Source of the DNA: Hyperoplus lanceolatus
Lineage: Eukaryota; Chordata; Actinopteri; Uranoscopiformes; Ammodytidae
NCBI GenBank assembly: GCA_026929865.2
Contig: CM049403.1
Span: forward strand, 23,926,001 to 23,990,000
Length of the DNA: 64,000 bases
Reading direction: 5' to 3'
In this document: positions 32,750-45,999 of the stretch, in pieces
Layout: the number at the start of each line of letters is the position of its first letter
How positions within the stretch are numbered: position 1 is the first letter of the stretch
The notes under the pieces: model-generated
Told to the model about the DNA's origin: nothing
The model's input: the letters and a program-made list of their open reading frames with translations, nothing else
The model's database searches: none
Position numbers and translations under genes: made by a program

Positions 32750-35700
32750 TTAGTCCTCTGAAAGCAGCCGGTGGAAGTGATCCTTCCTCTTCTTCAGCAC
32801 CTCCCGAAAATCCTCCTGAAAAAACACAACAGGAGATTATTGGGCCTGAACGATGGAACCAGGGGAGGAAAGACAGCAGGCAGATGCTGCTAAAGATAAG
32901 CAGCTGTTTTATTCTCCACCGAACGTCTGGTAAAACACTGAGAATCACGACAGATAAACGTTAACAAAAGAAACAACCGGGTTCACATTTCAAAACAAGA
33001 CAGACATTACAGTGAAACACTTTTCTTTAAAGCTAGAGTGCGTACCTTTTTCATACAAATTAATGCCGTTTACATTCCAAGCCATTGCTAAATGAGTTTA
33101 CACAAAGATGATAAAGCCAATCAGCTTCACAAATCTCTCTGTATTTCTCGGTATGGCAGCATTTACAAAATGGTGGCAGGAGCTAAGAAAAAATCCCAAG
33201 AAGCTCCCAAGAAATGTTTAGGTTGTTGATTCTACTGCTAAGAAAAAACCTGGACGTATAGCAGAAGGTATAAAATCCATACGTGAGGTGTGATCACCGA
33301 AGGCTTACCTCATATAGATGCACCATCATTGTTGTAATAACTTAGAATTCCTCATGGGGGGTGGGGGAGGGATGACAGAAGTTACACAATATAGTTTTAA
33401 CTATAGCTTTAATGCTCAAGTACGTTGTTGTCTTTTGCCGTCTTGTATTGTAGACAAAGAGCCGACAGTTTATAGATACATTTTTGGGGAAAAATAATGT
33501 GAATGGGTCATATATGACGTGATGTCCCCTGTCAGCCTAGCTATAAAATCAGCTGTTCCAGTGTTTATCCCTTGACCTCAAACGTAGGTTTACCTGCATT
33601 TTATATCTCTATCACCAGAATATATAATATAATAATGTGCCATGAAATGGAAAAAAACATTATCTCTGATGTTGTCTACAGTGAAAAATGTAATTTCAAG
33701 TCTGTCTGCATTTGTGGTTGCTTCCATACGCACAGATTAATCAGATTAGCTAATAAATATAAGTAATTTTTTTTTTTTTTCAAACATTTGTTGATACCAG
33801 CTTCAGATTGTTATAGTTTGACTTATTTATAGGATCTGAAATGTTCTAACTGTGGCGGCTCCTAGTATTCATGTCCAAGAAGACAGTGGAAAAAATCTTT
33901 ACCCGATTTCCTTCTTGAATCTACAGGATGATTGGGGGACACAGCCACTAATCTAAACATGCATCGAAGCTGATCATATGATTGTCGTACCGCTGCAGAC
34001 AGTTTCTCCATGGAGGGGATGAGCTTCTGGAGTTCTCGGTCGCCTGTCTCCCCAGACCAACTCTTGATGGGAATCGTGTTCATCAGCTGCAAAAATCACA
34101 CAAAATTTCATGAACACAATCCGCCTGACTACTGGCCTGGCAAAAAGAAAACAAGTATCTTCATGAGTATATTTTATATTTTTCTTAATGAGAAAAGTAA
34201 AAAAATAGACAAAAACAGCAATGAATTGTTTGTTACATTAAAAGCTATCAAAACAACACTATTAGATATAAATCTAGGTTCATAGCTTTGTGGTGTTTAC
34301 ATGGTACGGGTACGTGTGGGGTGCATTGTCCAGAACGACCGTCTTGGCGAGTTCCCGCCCGAGGATGCTGAGATCTTTTATGTAGTGGCCTCGAATGCAG
34401 GCGCAGTCGTCCTGATACAGACGATGACTGCAAAAAAAACGCCAACATGTCAAACGTATTCACTGCAATTTCTGTGAGCAGAGCCTGTTGAGATGTTGGT
34501 GTATCTCTCTCTAACAGACTACACAGTATTTAGCAACATCTAAATTAGATACATCTATATGAACTAGTGCAATTCAGTACCACAGATGAGTGTTCCTATT
34601 GCCGAATAAAGTGGCCACTGAGTTAAGATACACAGTCCACAATGCAACAGAAAATCAATACAGATATCTAAAAGGTACAATAAACTGTAACTATACGATT
34701 AATTATTTCAATTATTTTCTTCATTCAAATACTGATCCACAAAAAAGTCTTCTTCCACACACACACTAACACGATGTCATACCAGCTACATTTTTAGCAG
34801 AGAGATGTTTCCTCCTCCTTGTAAAAAGCTGCTGAATAGGTTTTTGTTTACATGAGTATTTTCAATAACACACATCCAGAAGTCACACTGTAGCATTGTC
34901 TTTTATTTAGAGTTGTGTTTATGTCGACCTGACGAATGCAAGTTCAATGTTCACTCTCCATTAGCTGCTTTTGGTCCCTACTATCTGGCTACATCTGGCT
35001 TTTTAGCTGCTTTGAGGAACGTCCAGAGGTCAGCGGCTTGGTGACACACGGGTCAGCGCAGGCTAACACACTAGCTGGCCTAGTCTGATAAATCTGACAG
35101 AGTGCATGTCTCAGATCAGATCTTAAGTAAACGTACCGAAACAGTTTTCTCTGCGGGTCCAGGATGTTCAGTATCTTCTCGGCGTATTCCTTCTTTGCAC
35201 ACGTGTAAACAAACAGCTGTAACAGAACACAAAGCAGCTGGGAACGATTCAACGTGCCTCAGGACGCTACGTTTATTTTCATATACAAAGAAAATGAAGA
35301 TTAGAAAAAGAAGGAGTAGGAAATGAATGGGTTCAGCTGACTTTAACTAAAATGAAGTGGCGGTATGATAGAAATATAAGTGTAAAGAAGGAACGTGCAT
35401 AAAACATTACTTGATAAAGTAAGTTAATCATTTAAAACAAAGATGTCAAAAAACACAACATTTGAGGTCAGATTAACACAAACCTCATATATTTTCGCCA
35501 CTGACTGCAGAAACTCTTTGACATGTGGTCGAAGGATCATGTACACCTGTTAATAAAAGGAAAGAAGAGAGAGAGAATAAAAAGAGAATAAATATTCTCC
35601 ATCCTTTTCAATTATGTAGAGCTGTTTTATAGCTAGTTTACTTAATACATGCCCCGTCTCTTATGCCAGGTCAGATATCTGAAAATGTCTCCCTTCTGTA

Positions 35701-38700
35701 GCCCCTTTTACACAGTGAAAGCCGGGAATATGCCGGAATTTCGGCCCTCCACCCTGCTGTATAAATGCAACGGGAACGGGGAAAGAAAGGTGCAAGAGGG
35801 GGGGGGGGGGGGTAGTAAGATTGCCGACACAATCAGTTCCGCCTCTCTGTATAAATGCGGCCAGCTTGTTGATGCGGAACAGGGGGCCGTTTGACGGATG
35901 GACATATAAAGAAATGGACACCGGATACACACGGCGCCCATTCATTCCTATGAAAGCTGCTCATTGGCGCAGAGAAGCAACAAGGAAGCATAATCCGGAA
36001 ATTCCATGCGGCCCTGAAGCATGACGTAGCATGGACGTAGCTGCACTATGGACCTATCAAGAAAGAGAGCGGCAAGCGTAGCGGACTGGAGGCCAGTAAA
36101 AATCACCAAATAAAAGGAACGGCGTATAATCTATCTGATCATAAGGTCCTCTGCTCAATCCAAACCCCACGCTTCATTTTGCAGAGTTTATGAGTCTATT
36201 TCTGCCCGGGGGAAGTTGTACAATGAAGTAGGAAAGCTAGGCTGCTACCGGATCGCCAACGCTATTATTATCCTAAATCTGAGCGTATATCCACACTATA
36301 TTTCTGTCTACAGTAACGTGACTTCACACACTGTGTGTATGTCTGAATGGCAGAGCACTGCCCCCAAAGAGACTCGCTCACAGCCAACCTGTCACACACA
36401 CACACACAGTTAGTTGACGCAGTGAGCCGAGTGATTTTGTTAGTTTGGTTAACTGTCCCAGGGGACAGTAAAATACAGCCCTCTTAGTGCAAGCCCCAGC
36501 ACTCTTCACCGGCCAGTGTTGTTGTTGTAAAGCAGCTGACCGGCGAGGCGCTAAATGTTTACCTCACACCTGACGCTGCTTACCAGCACCCCTTTCATTC
36601 CGGAAAGTTGTGTAAAAGGGGCTACTGATGCGCCAGCAGGCCGGCGTTGCTTGGTTCTGTGTAAATAACACCTAACCAAGCAGAGCCGGCATATTGCCGC
36701 TCTTTCGTTCCGTCAATATGCCGCAATCTCTGTGTAAAAGGGGCTAACGTCTCTGTCTTGCTAGCCAAAACATCCCATCAGTGTTCTTAATTAGTTAGTT
36801 CTGGTATTTCTGCACATTAACAATAGATTTCTTCACATCTCCTACTTTCAGTCACCCCCAACTAAAAGGGAACACACACACTGTCTTCTGTGGTCCTTTT
36901 TGCTGTCTGTGAGCTTCTGCTGTGTTTCAGATTAAAGGAAAAGGTGTGCGAGGCATGAACAATGTTCAGTGAGGGGCTACCTTGTACTGATGGTCCTGGA
37001 AACCTGTGTGGAAGGTGTACTCCGCTTCCTCTATCACATTCAGAGAGCTGAACATCAGTGTCTCCTCCTGGTAGGACATTAATCAGTGTTAGGTTATTGT
37101 CTAAAAATAAATGTTATACTGATCTAATGAATGCCAAAATACGTTATCTCACCAAAAAACAATATATATGAAAAAAACTAAACATTTATTTTGTCTTTTG
37201 CAATCGAAACATCCTAAAATTAAAACTAATTATGAACTGACACTGACTATCTTGGACGGGCTATTTTCTCAGTTTTAGATCTCTGAGTTCAACAGCAGCA
37301 AAAAGGATCCAAAACTGAACCAAAAAGATGTAAGCTAGCTGGGGAGAAACAATACAAACAGTGTGTTTTTTGCATAGCTCAGGGAAACAATGTGGAGCAA
37401 TTGTGAGCCAACAAGAGTCAAGACTCTTTTACCGGGCTGTAACAAAATAATCTCACACATTCAGAGGGGAAATAATCTAATTTAAAGTAAACTGCAGTTT
37501 AGAGAAACAACTATTAATTTACCTGGTGAAAAAACTGAAACTAAAGTTAGGTTTTTACTTTAGGAATAAGTCATGTTTCTCTCTCGAGGCCAGACGACGA
37601 TTAGTCGAAGCTACCTTCTTGCCGGTTCTTGATTATGGTGATCTGTTGTACATGAATGCATCAGCTCACTGTCTACATATGTTGGACACTGTATACCATG
37701 GAGACTTGAGGTTCATTACAAACAGCAGAGCCTTAACCCATCACTGTACACTGTACTCAAGAGTAAACTGGCCTTCTCTTTTTATGAGACGACTTAGTCA
37801 CTTGTATGTTTTTATTTACAAGGCGATCTTAGGTAAACTCCCTTGTTATTTGTCATCGTATATGTCCAGAAAATGTGTCCCCCATGCGTTAAGGTCTCAG
37901 GACATGGTGCTCATGACTGTTCCTCAAGCTCGTACAGAGCTGGGTAAAACAGCTTTTAAGTTTTTTGCGCCGTCGTCATGGAATAACCTGCAGAAGCAGC
38001 TTAAGCTTCAGGACCTAGTAACTCTAAACAAATTTAAGGCTGTTGTTAAGAGTTTGAAGTTGGACTCCATCGGAAATTGTGAATGTTTTTAGTTAAGAAT
38101 CTTATTTTTATGTTGTACAACTGTATTTAATATCGAACTTGTATTTTGTATTGTGTTTTATGTGTAACTGTGTTCTGCTGTCCAGCTTGGCCAGGTCTCT
38201 CTTGAAAAAGAGATTTTAATCTCAATAAGACTAACCTGGTTAAATAAAGGATAAATAAAAAAATACAACTGTAACTTTTATTCATTACATATTGAAATAT
38301 GTACTTATAAAAAGGAACCTTAAAGGAGGTGAACAAAATTAACTGTACATTCAGACAAATAAATAGAGCTTTTATCTTTGAGGCCAAAATGTATGTTGCA
38401 AAAGTTTTATAAATACAAAAACACCCAACGACATCAACACAGAAAGGATTTTCCAAAATAACATTTCTTCCCCACAATCACTAGCGAACAACATTATGTT
38501 GTTTTTTAAAATCCTGATCATCAATAGCATTACATCATGTTGGTAAACACAACTTTAGATAACAGGAAGCATCAGAGGATGAAACTCACCAGGTCGACCA
38601 CCAGCGTGGCCTCCGGAGTGCTCCTGGTCTTTGGGGGAATGTCTATGAGTTGGGGTCGGGAGTGCTGAGACTGCAACGGCATGTCCTTGATGAAGTCAAA

Positions 38701-40852
38701 GCTAGAAAAGAAAAATAACAAAGGCGTTTAGAAAAGAGAGAATCACACGCTTTCACAGACACGCCTGAAAGAGAGTACATACGGATTAAAGATGTCATCA
38801 TCCTCGTCTCCGGCCAGAAGGTCAATGGAGCCATAACCAAAAACACCTTGCTCTGGGCTCATCAGCACGCTGTGTCCCGTATCTGGGGACTTTATATCTG
38901 GACAGACAAAAACAACATGTACAAGCAATAAGCAACACAAGTGGCCTAATATCTGAGGTACTGGGGAAACTGTGTCAATGTTATTTCTATCTGATGCAAC
39001 CAGAAGGGGAATATACCACAGACCACCAGAAAGATGCCGGTACATTTACATTGTGGTTGGTGAGTGAGTGCCTCATACACAGTATACACGGCACAGAATG
39101 ACTGTAGCTGTACTCACTCTCTTTGCTGGGTGTGAGGAAACGCACAATGGGAGAGTAGATGTTTCTGGCTGTTGTGTTACGAGGAGTTACCGGGTCCATC
39201 TCTGACAGTATGTGCTCACGGCGCATGGCAGGCCTGACCGGAGTCTTGAAGCCCAAATCTAAACAACAAGACAGTCAGTCAGAAACAAGCTTAGGGAACA
39301 GCGAGATGAATTATAAATTAATATATTTTTAAAAATCCTTGAGGATAATCTGCCCAACGCACCCGTTTCTCTGTCTTCAACAGCAATTGCTCTCTTCCGT
39401 AGCCGGCCACGGGGCAGCGGTCGCCTGGTCATTGTGGGAATTTCGTCATCTGACTGGTTAGAGTCTTTCTCCAAGGTCCCTTCAGCCTACACAGTAAAAA
39501 GTAAAAATTAAAATCATTATACAAGCTAAAAACTGATTGATATGTTTAGTACGTCTCACTTTGACCTTTAAATGTCTATTTTAAAGTTAGACAGACAAAT
39601 AATTGCAAAACTGTACTTTTTTTAATCTATTCTAACTGAATTGGAAAACATAAACCTAAAATACAGACCTTTTTTTAAAAAAAAAAAGAGCAAGAATGCT
39701 CCTTGAAATTACTTTCTCAATACTTGTTCTTAGCGGCATAGATTTTGACTAACATTGTTATATGCTCATAAAGCCTGAAGCTTAGACACAGACATACACA
39801 TTATGCTATGCTACAAAAGCAAAACAGACACCAAAAGACAAAACAGAACGTTTCAGAATTGAACTGCAGTGAAGAAAAGCTGCACAAAATAAGTTGCATT
39901 GTCAACGGAGTTGTGTTAAGGAAGGATCAATAAAGGAAAGCAATTTTTATTTATTTATATTGGCACCAGTGCATTTCCAAACTATTTGTTGGCATTGTCT
40001 ACGTCCACTTCAGCTTGATATCGATTTACACACTATGACACTACTACTACTACGGTCTTTCCCGTACAATGTTATGTGTATCTGATGTATTTTTACTTCC
40101 CGTTTCTTTAATTCTGCAGCGGTCCACCAAAAGAAAACGGCAAATGCATGTGAGCCATAAGCATTATTCAGGAGAACGAAATGTACATCACTGCACTCAT
40201 GAGAGTACACAACTTGCATGCGACTGGGTCTGCGAGTGACCTACTTAATAGAATCTCGCTCTCATGTATCCCAGCTATGTAATCCTCTGTCAGAAACTGC
40301 GTCACAGAGCACCATGTCTGAGGTTTACAACCTCATTCATGAATGAAACTTTGGAGCAGGGAATATACTGTGGCCTGGTGATGTCTATACAGTTGATAAT
40401 AACTCACTGGTTATACAATACGTTTTGCCACGGTGGAAGTAATCTAAGGTGTATTTAGTTAGTTACACAACTCAGGAAAATAAGAGTCGATACGATAGGT
40501 ATTGATAGTAAGTGAGTAGAGAAGAGAAGTAAAGAGACCTTGGCTTTCGTCCAGGTGCTAACAGTTAGCATCATCGTCGATTATTTTGCTTTGGGAGGGC
40601 TAAGTGGCTAGCTTCAGCAAACCGACACGATTACTTGTATTGTTTGTGGTTTTAGCACCATAAATCCTGGTATCACTAACATTAACGAATCGTTTACTGA
40701 GTTACTGACCGGATAAATCAACCATAACAAACAGTTACCTCTGCGTTAGCTTGTAGCGGGCTCGCGGTCACCGTACGCCGTGCGTCGTTGCTCCTCGGCG
40801 TCTTGGGAGTTGGACAATAAGTATTAACGGTTCTTTGAGACCTGAGTCTCAT
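32750..40852 (-). CDS. CTD small phosphatase-like protein (FCP1/SCP, HAD family), CTDSPL2/ctdspl3-like, complete, 11 exons
   Basis: Coding exons in transcript order: 40852-40739, 39486-39363, 39258-39118, 38897-38783, 38701-38590, 37067-36981, 35546-35484, 35216-35137, 34427-34301, 34086-33991, 32815-32750. Phases agree (1125 bp, 374 aa). The N-terminal half (about 1-190) is basic and Ser/Thr/Pro-rich, starting MRLRSQRT, as in CTDSPL2. The FCP1-homology domain follows: KTRSTPEATLVVDL, ETLMFSSLN, VYMILRPHVKEFL, LFVYTCAKKEYAEKILNILDP, HRLYQDDCAC, YIKDLSILGREL, KTVVLDNAPHTYPYH and IPIKSW. Family members dephosphorylate phosphoserine on RNA polymerase II CTD, SMADs or FoxO proteins, mostly in the nucleus. 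Oddity: the motif normally reading DLDETL is DLEETL, split by an intron after DL, so the usual second aspartate is glutamate. Name uncertain: CTDSPL2 paralogue, possibly the fish gene called ctdspl3. Confidence 0.9.
35699..36746. mobile_element. TIR DNA transposon, about 1.05 kb, in an intron of the CTD-phosphatase-like gene
   Basis: Left end TAGCCCCTTTTACACAG is inverted at the right end (CTGTGTAAAAGGGGCTA, ending 36746). A third, internal inverted copy ends at 36624. No transposase frame. Subterminal sequences also pair (GGAATATGCCGG against CCGTCAATATGCCG). Confidence 0.75.
37520..38265 (+). mobile_element. 5'-truncated LINE (L2-like) 3' end with open reverse-transcriptase tail
   Basis: An uninterrupted frame at 37526-38092 (188 codons) ends the ORF2-type protein: LDYGDLLYMNAS, HGDLRFITNSRALTHHCTLY, FIYKAILGKLPCYL and SSWNNLQKQL are typical of the C-terminal region of fish L2-group LINEs as I recall them. 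The 3'UTR ends with AATCTCAATAAGACTAACC and TAAATAAAGGATAAATAAA, the L2-type tail. The 5' end is lost. It lies antisense within an intron of the phosphatase-like gene. Only about 190 residues remain, so no activity is expected. Confidence 0.85.
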
Positions 40853-41129
40853 TTTCCCTCTTCATATGGGACCTGTCAACATAAACACACACTCTCCAGC
40901 ACTGTAACAAAGGTAATCGCATCGACTCCGACGCTTTGCTGCTTTGGTTTGTTTCTCCTCTGCAGATTCACTGGCCGATTATAGCTCCGCCCCGCTCGTC
41001 CCCGTGTGTTTGAATCTGCCGGGGTGCGATAGGTTCACCACAGCGGACCTCCAATACACTGCTACTGGGCGGGGCTTCGGAAAATTCCAGCTTCAATCCG
41101 AAGCGATGGTCACGTTGAAGAGAAGAGTG

Positions 41130-41290
41130 TGGCCCAATCCCAAATGACTCCCTAGGCACTCCCACTCCGTGAGCGAGTGTGACTCGCTGTGGAGTCACAC
41201 TCGCGGCTGTGAAGTACCACTCGATCATTAAGGGCGAGGGCATAACAACGGTGCGGCTTTGGCAAGCCCTAGCCTTTGCCAGACGGAAAC
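41130..41290. repeat. GC-rich fragment with 13-bp hairpin
   Basis: GTGTGGCCCAATCCCAAATG opens a short stretch like the ends of common fish transposons. Inside, GCGAGTGTGACTC and GAGTCACACTCGC pair around a 6-base loop. Partial element at best. Confidence 0.35.
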
Positions 41291-42209
41291 AGGAAGAAGA
41301 CACTAGTTTGTTAAGTCTTTATTTCTCACCCTAAAACAGAATTCCACCACATTTATATTTGACCTGAAACACTCTTTACATTCATATTCAGCTTCGCATG
41401 TAAGAGTAAAATGTAGTATTGAATAAAAACATACTCACTCCCATGCTTTTATGGCTGCATAATTTATTTGTTACATTTTCTAACTGCATATTCTTAATTT
41501 TACCAGCTCAGTCTATAGTGGAGAACACGGGTGGGTGTTTGATCCGCTGTTTAATCATCCTTTTAGTTTACATGCACAGCATACAAAACCAGGGAAAATA
41601 ATAATAGTCTGCTAAAGCATGTATTCCACTTGTCATGATCTGCCATTACGACCGGCGAATCGCGGCAGTTAATTAGTGTGCATAAATTGTAATTCACTGC
41701 AAGGGTGGTCATAAATAAGAAAAGTCATGCGCTCCAGCTGACTCACCGCCGCTATTACTACCCCTCATCAGCTGTAACAGAAACACAAATCTTACTAACA
41801 ATTTAAGGAAATAATAATCACTGTCCCTTACTAAATTGTGGGCATTTTCTTCATCTGCTTCGTTTTATCTTTTTCCACGCCTTGAAAATACACTAACGGT
41901 AGACAAGTGGCATAATCAAATCAACAAGTGTAAAACAACATGTTCGTTCCGAAATTGTAGGCTACCCTCCGGTTCCGTCATTTAGGGAGCTATGCATAAA
42001 AATAATCAATCAAATGTCTGTTTGAGGTAAGAGCTTATATTATACTATCTATGGGTAAGAGTAGCTACGTTTCATTTATAATTCGGGAAACAAACTCCTT
42101 GGAACTCTCATTTGTAAGTTAGCTCCTCCATTCCGGACATAATTGATTGGCGGACACCTGTGTCAAACGTAGGGCTGAGCCAACGTCGATGCAGACTCGA
42201 TGATCGAGG

Positions 42210-42343
42210 GCTTTATCACCCACTTACACTCGAGGCTCGATGGTTTGGGACGACACTCAATATGGCGGGCCCTCCCCGTGAACGCGCAAACGGAGGGATA
42301 GTGGATAGGGTTAGGGTGTAGGGGGTGGATCTAGATTGGGCCT
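42210..42343. repeat. 134-bp direct repeat, left copy
   Basis: Identical base for base, by eye, to 44307-44440. It frames the palindromic element between. Contains a GC-rich core (GCGGGCCCTCCCCGTG) and ends GATTGGGCCT. Confidence 0.9.
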
Positions 42344-44299
42344 ACCTATTTGCAGACCCATGGGGGAAACCATTGAAAGTGGAGCTCCACCTGAAGCCAC
42401 GCCCCGAACTCATTTCATTGGTCAGAATTGTAACCTACTCTGAATTTGTTGTCTTCTTTTTGTTTTACTGCCGGAGTTCACCCAGCGGTGAATAATAATA
42501 CACAGTTTCCACCGGTTATGGTGCTAGTACACAGTAAAATACGTCAGTTTGTTAAGGGTCCCACGTGGCCAGGACGGTGGTAAAATGTTAAGGTAGAAGA
42601 TGAATGAAGCAACAAAGCTTTGTGTAAATCTTCTAAAATCCGTCTCTTTAATTCACAATTATCACACTAGGTCAATCACATACAAATATAAACTCTTATA
42701 AATGAAACACAAAAAGTGCCACCACATTAAAATAAACAGCTCATTTTAAAAAGCGGGGTGAAAGGCATTAACGTCTGACACATAAGGTGACAGTTTCCAT
42801 TCTAGATCCTGATTGATTTATTACCAGATCCCTTGTCCTCTAGTGATCACAGTTTTAATTAGGCTATTATATCATTTCTATATTCATAATAGGCTATTGC
42901 ACGATCGATGCTCGTCTGTGACTTTGTGATCACGCAAGTGAACAGTAACGATCGCGTGCAGCCACAGAATGAGATAGGCTACAATACAATAGGTTTATTA
43001 ATCCGAACACAGTTAGCATTAGCCTGCACTGCTGCAACAAGGCTCCAACTGACACTACGTAAAGGCTATTTACAGCTTTGTTTAAGAGGAAAAGACAAGC
43101 ATTTGTTTCCAGGACTTCTAAGATAAAAGTTCAACTTTTTGTGTTTTATTTATAAGAGTTGATATTTGTATGTGATTGACCTACTTGTGATAATTGTGAA
43201 TTAAAGAGACGGATTTCTGAAGATGTACCCAAAGCTTCGTTGCTTCATTCATCTTCTACCTCAACATCTACTTTTTACCACCGTCCTGGCCATTGGGACC
43301 CTTAACAAACTGACGTATTTTACTGTGTACTAGCATCATAACCGGTGGAAACTGTGTATTATTATTCACCGCTAGGTGAACTCTGGCAGTAAAACAAAAA
43401 GAAGACAACAAATTCAGAGTAGGTTACAATTCTGACCAATGAAATGAGTTCGGGGCGTGGCTTCCGGTGGAGCTCCACCTTCAATAGAGACAGTGCATGG
43501 CGCGTCATAATCTGAGGCCACGCCCATCGTGGGGGAAAACAATACACAGCGCTCCATCCACTTTATATTGAATGACACCCGTATTCGGCAAACAAACTTA
43601 ATAAAAAAGTAATACGACATGCCTTTCACAAATACACGTTACTTTCTTTAAAGCCACGACTCTTGTCTGTCTATACGAGCTGTTTTGGTGAAAAAGTATT
43701 GAGTAATTTTCAAAATCGACACAAAACTCTTAACTAATGTATGCTGAATGCTAGGCTAATGTTAGCCTTCTGCTGTAGGCTAACCATAGGCTAACCCTCA
43801 CGGACGGGAAAAAACACCTCAATATTGAAAATTACTCAATAATTTTTCACAAAAACAGCTCGTATGGACAGACAAGAGTCATAAGTAACGGTTTTTTGTT
43901 AAATGGATGTTCGATTACCTTTTAATTAAGTTTGTTTGCAGAAGACAGGTCTCCTTCAATACAAAGTGAATGGAACGGTTTTCAACGGTTTCCCCCACGA
44001 TGGGTCCGACCCGGTCCGACCGGACAAAAACACCTCAATATTGAAAACTACTCAATTATGTTTCACAAAAACAGCTCATATAGACAAACAAGAGTCGTGG
44101 CTTTCAAGAAAGTAACGTTTTTTTCTTAAATGGATGTTTGATTACATTTTAATTACGTTTGTTTGCAGAAGACAGGTCTCCTTCAATACAAAGTGGATGG
44201 AGCGCTGTTCAATGTTTTCCCCCACGATGGGCGTGGCCATGGGCGTGGCCTATTCCATGCACTGTCTCTATGGTTTCCCCCATGGGTCTGCAAATAGGT
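42344..44299. mobile_element. Fold-back element with nested inverted repeats
   Basis: Outer ends are inverted over about 30 bp (ACCTATTTGCAGACCCATGG at the left, its complement at 44280-44299). Inside, arms of about 340 bp (about 42381-42717 against about 43134-43473) pair with roughly 90 percent agreement by eye. A second set, with CAGGTCTCCTTCAATACAAA and the ATTGAGTAATTTTCAA family, occurs three times in both orientations at 43500-44240. No transposase frame seen. Confidence 0.75.
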
Positions 44300-44306
44300 G
44301 CCTCTC

Positions 44307-44437
44307 GCTTTATCACCCACTTACACTCGAGGCTCGATGGTTTGGGACGACACTCAATATGGCGGGCCCTCCCCGTGAACGCGCAAACGGAGGGATAGTG
44401 GATAGGGTTAGGGTGTAGGGGGTGGATCTAGATTGGG

Positions 44438-44440
<3 letters not shown>
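44307..44440. repeat. 134-bp direct repeat, right copy
   Basis: Same sequence as 42210-42343; followed at once by an 88-bp (GT)n tract. Confidence 0.9.

Positions 44441-44528
<88 letters not shown>
44441..44528 (+). repeat. (GT)44 microsatellite
   Basis: Uninterrupted GT dinucleotides over 88 bp. Confidence 0.99.
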
Positions 44529-44529
<1 letters not shown>

Positions 44530-45238
44530 CAAGGAAACCAGACCCTAACTAATGGAAACAGATGATATCAACGTGTGGTTTAAAACACTCTAAGTAAATT
44601 AAAACACAAAAATAAAAGAAAAAAGCAATAAAACATGAGACATTTTCTTTATAGCGCCCATGGTTGTCTCCACATTACTGCACGTGAACGAACCGAGGTC
44701 GGGGTAACGACTAAACAACTCAGGAAGCGGCCTATACAAAGGACACGTGAATGCAGCATCACTTGCAGCAGCCTATAACTCATGTAGCCTATAAACTATA
44801 ACTTGATTTTTTGATATGATGATCTTTATTGTACCCTCTGTGCAGTAATGCAAAGTAATTACAGTAACCTACACAGATGAAGAACAGATAGCCTACTGCA
44901 TTTTGTTTGATCCGTTTTGTAGTAGGCCTACTAAGTAATTACTTGGAGTTGTGCAAAAGGTTTTTGCACAACTCCATTTAGGCCTACGTTACTTATTCCA
45001 CCTCTACTTAGCACAGTGGCCTACTGCTTTATGGTGAGTCCTGAGTTAAAAACAAACTATGAAATTATTTAAAAAATGGATTAGTTAGGTAGATAACTCC
45101 TCATTATGTGCAGAGGTGGTGTAAAGTTTCAGTTCTGTCAACTACAAGAGCATAATGAACACATTTTAATTTAAGACTCCACGTAGCCTAAAGCCAATAA
45201 CAGGAAGCAACATTTAGTAGGCCTATTTTAGATTTAAC

Positions 45239-45997
45239 GGTGCAGTGTGTAGAATTTATTAGCATTTTTCAAAACAGACTGGGTAGAAATGGAATATCAT
45301 TTTCATAAGTTTATTTTAAATAATGTATAATCGTTTGAAACATTTTTTTTATTTTATTTCCATAAAATGAGCCTTTTATATCTAATAGCGGGGCTTGACG
45401 GAGGCCGCCATTTTGTACTGCCTAGATTCTACAGTAGCACAGAATGGACAAACTTACGTAATAGCCATATGCATTTTTAAAGTGGGTGTCCTGGGGAAAT
45501 GCATGAAGACGAAGAAGAAGTAGCCTACTAAAGTAAATAACAAAATACATCTTCACTTCATCACTTGATATTGTGGAATAACTTGAGGCAGTGGTGCATA
45601 AAGCCATCTTTAGTAACTAGATTATTGTCCCTGAAGGCCACTATAGCTTCTGTTATTAGGGACTTTACCAACAGCTGAGAGGATGGCTACAGCGGTTGAG
45701 TAGAATTTTGAACATTTGAGAATTCATGTCATCACCTCCTGTCGCCGTAGTCCGTCTGTTTACAATGGCAAAACTGTTTTTTGGCGTTCTGAGCACTACG
45801 CCAAGTGCAGCAAGTATCTGTTCTAAGAGTTGCTAGGTGATATTGGAACCCGTTGTAATCTCTCCGCACAGTAGCCCTCCCTAAAACGACGTGCTTAAAG
45901 TCCCTTAAACTCCCGAAAGGGAGGGGTTACCCAAGGAGCGTTGCATTCTAGAACGTTCACCACTAGATGCCACAAAAAACTCAGATAACACTGCACC
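45239..45997. mobile_element. Short-TIR non-autonomous transposon, about 0.76 kb
   Basis: Ends GGTGCAGTGT and ACACTGCACC are perfect 10-bp inverted copies. The interior phrases GGCCGCCATTTTGTACTG, TTCTACAGTAGCACAGAATG and CACTAGATGCCAC recall a very common fish repeat. No coding capacity. Confidence 0.7.
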
Positions 45998-45999
45998 TT

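Noticed and set aside
37526-38092. 188-codon open frame as a possible host gene
   Set aside because: Sequence and tail identify it as the C-terminal end of a LINE protein inside an intron, antisense to the host gene.
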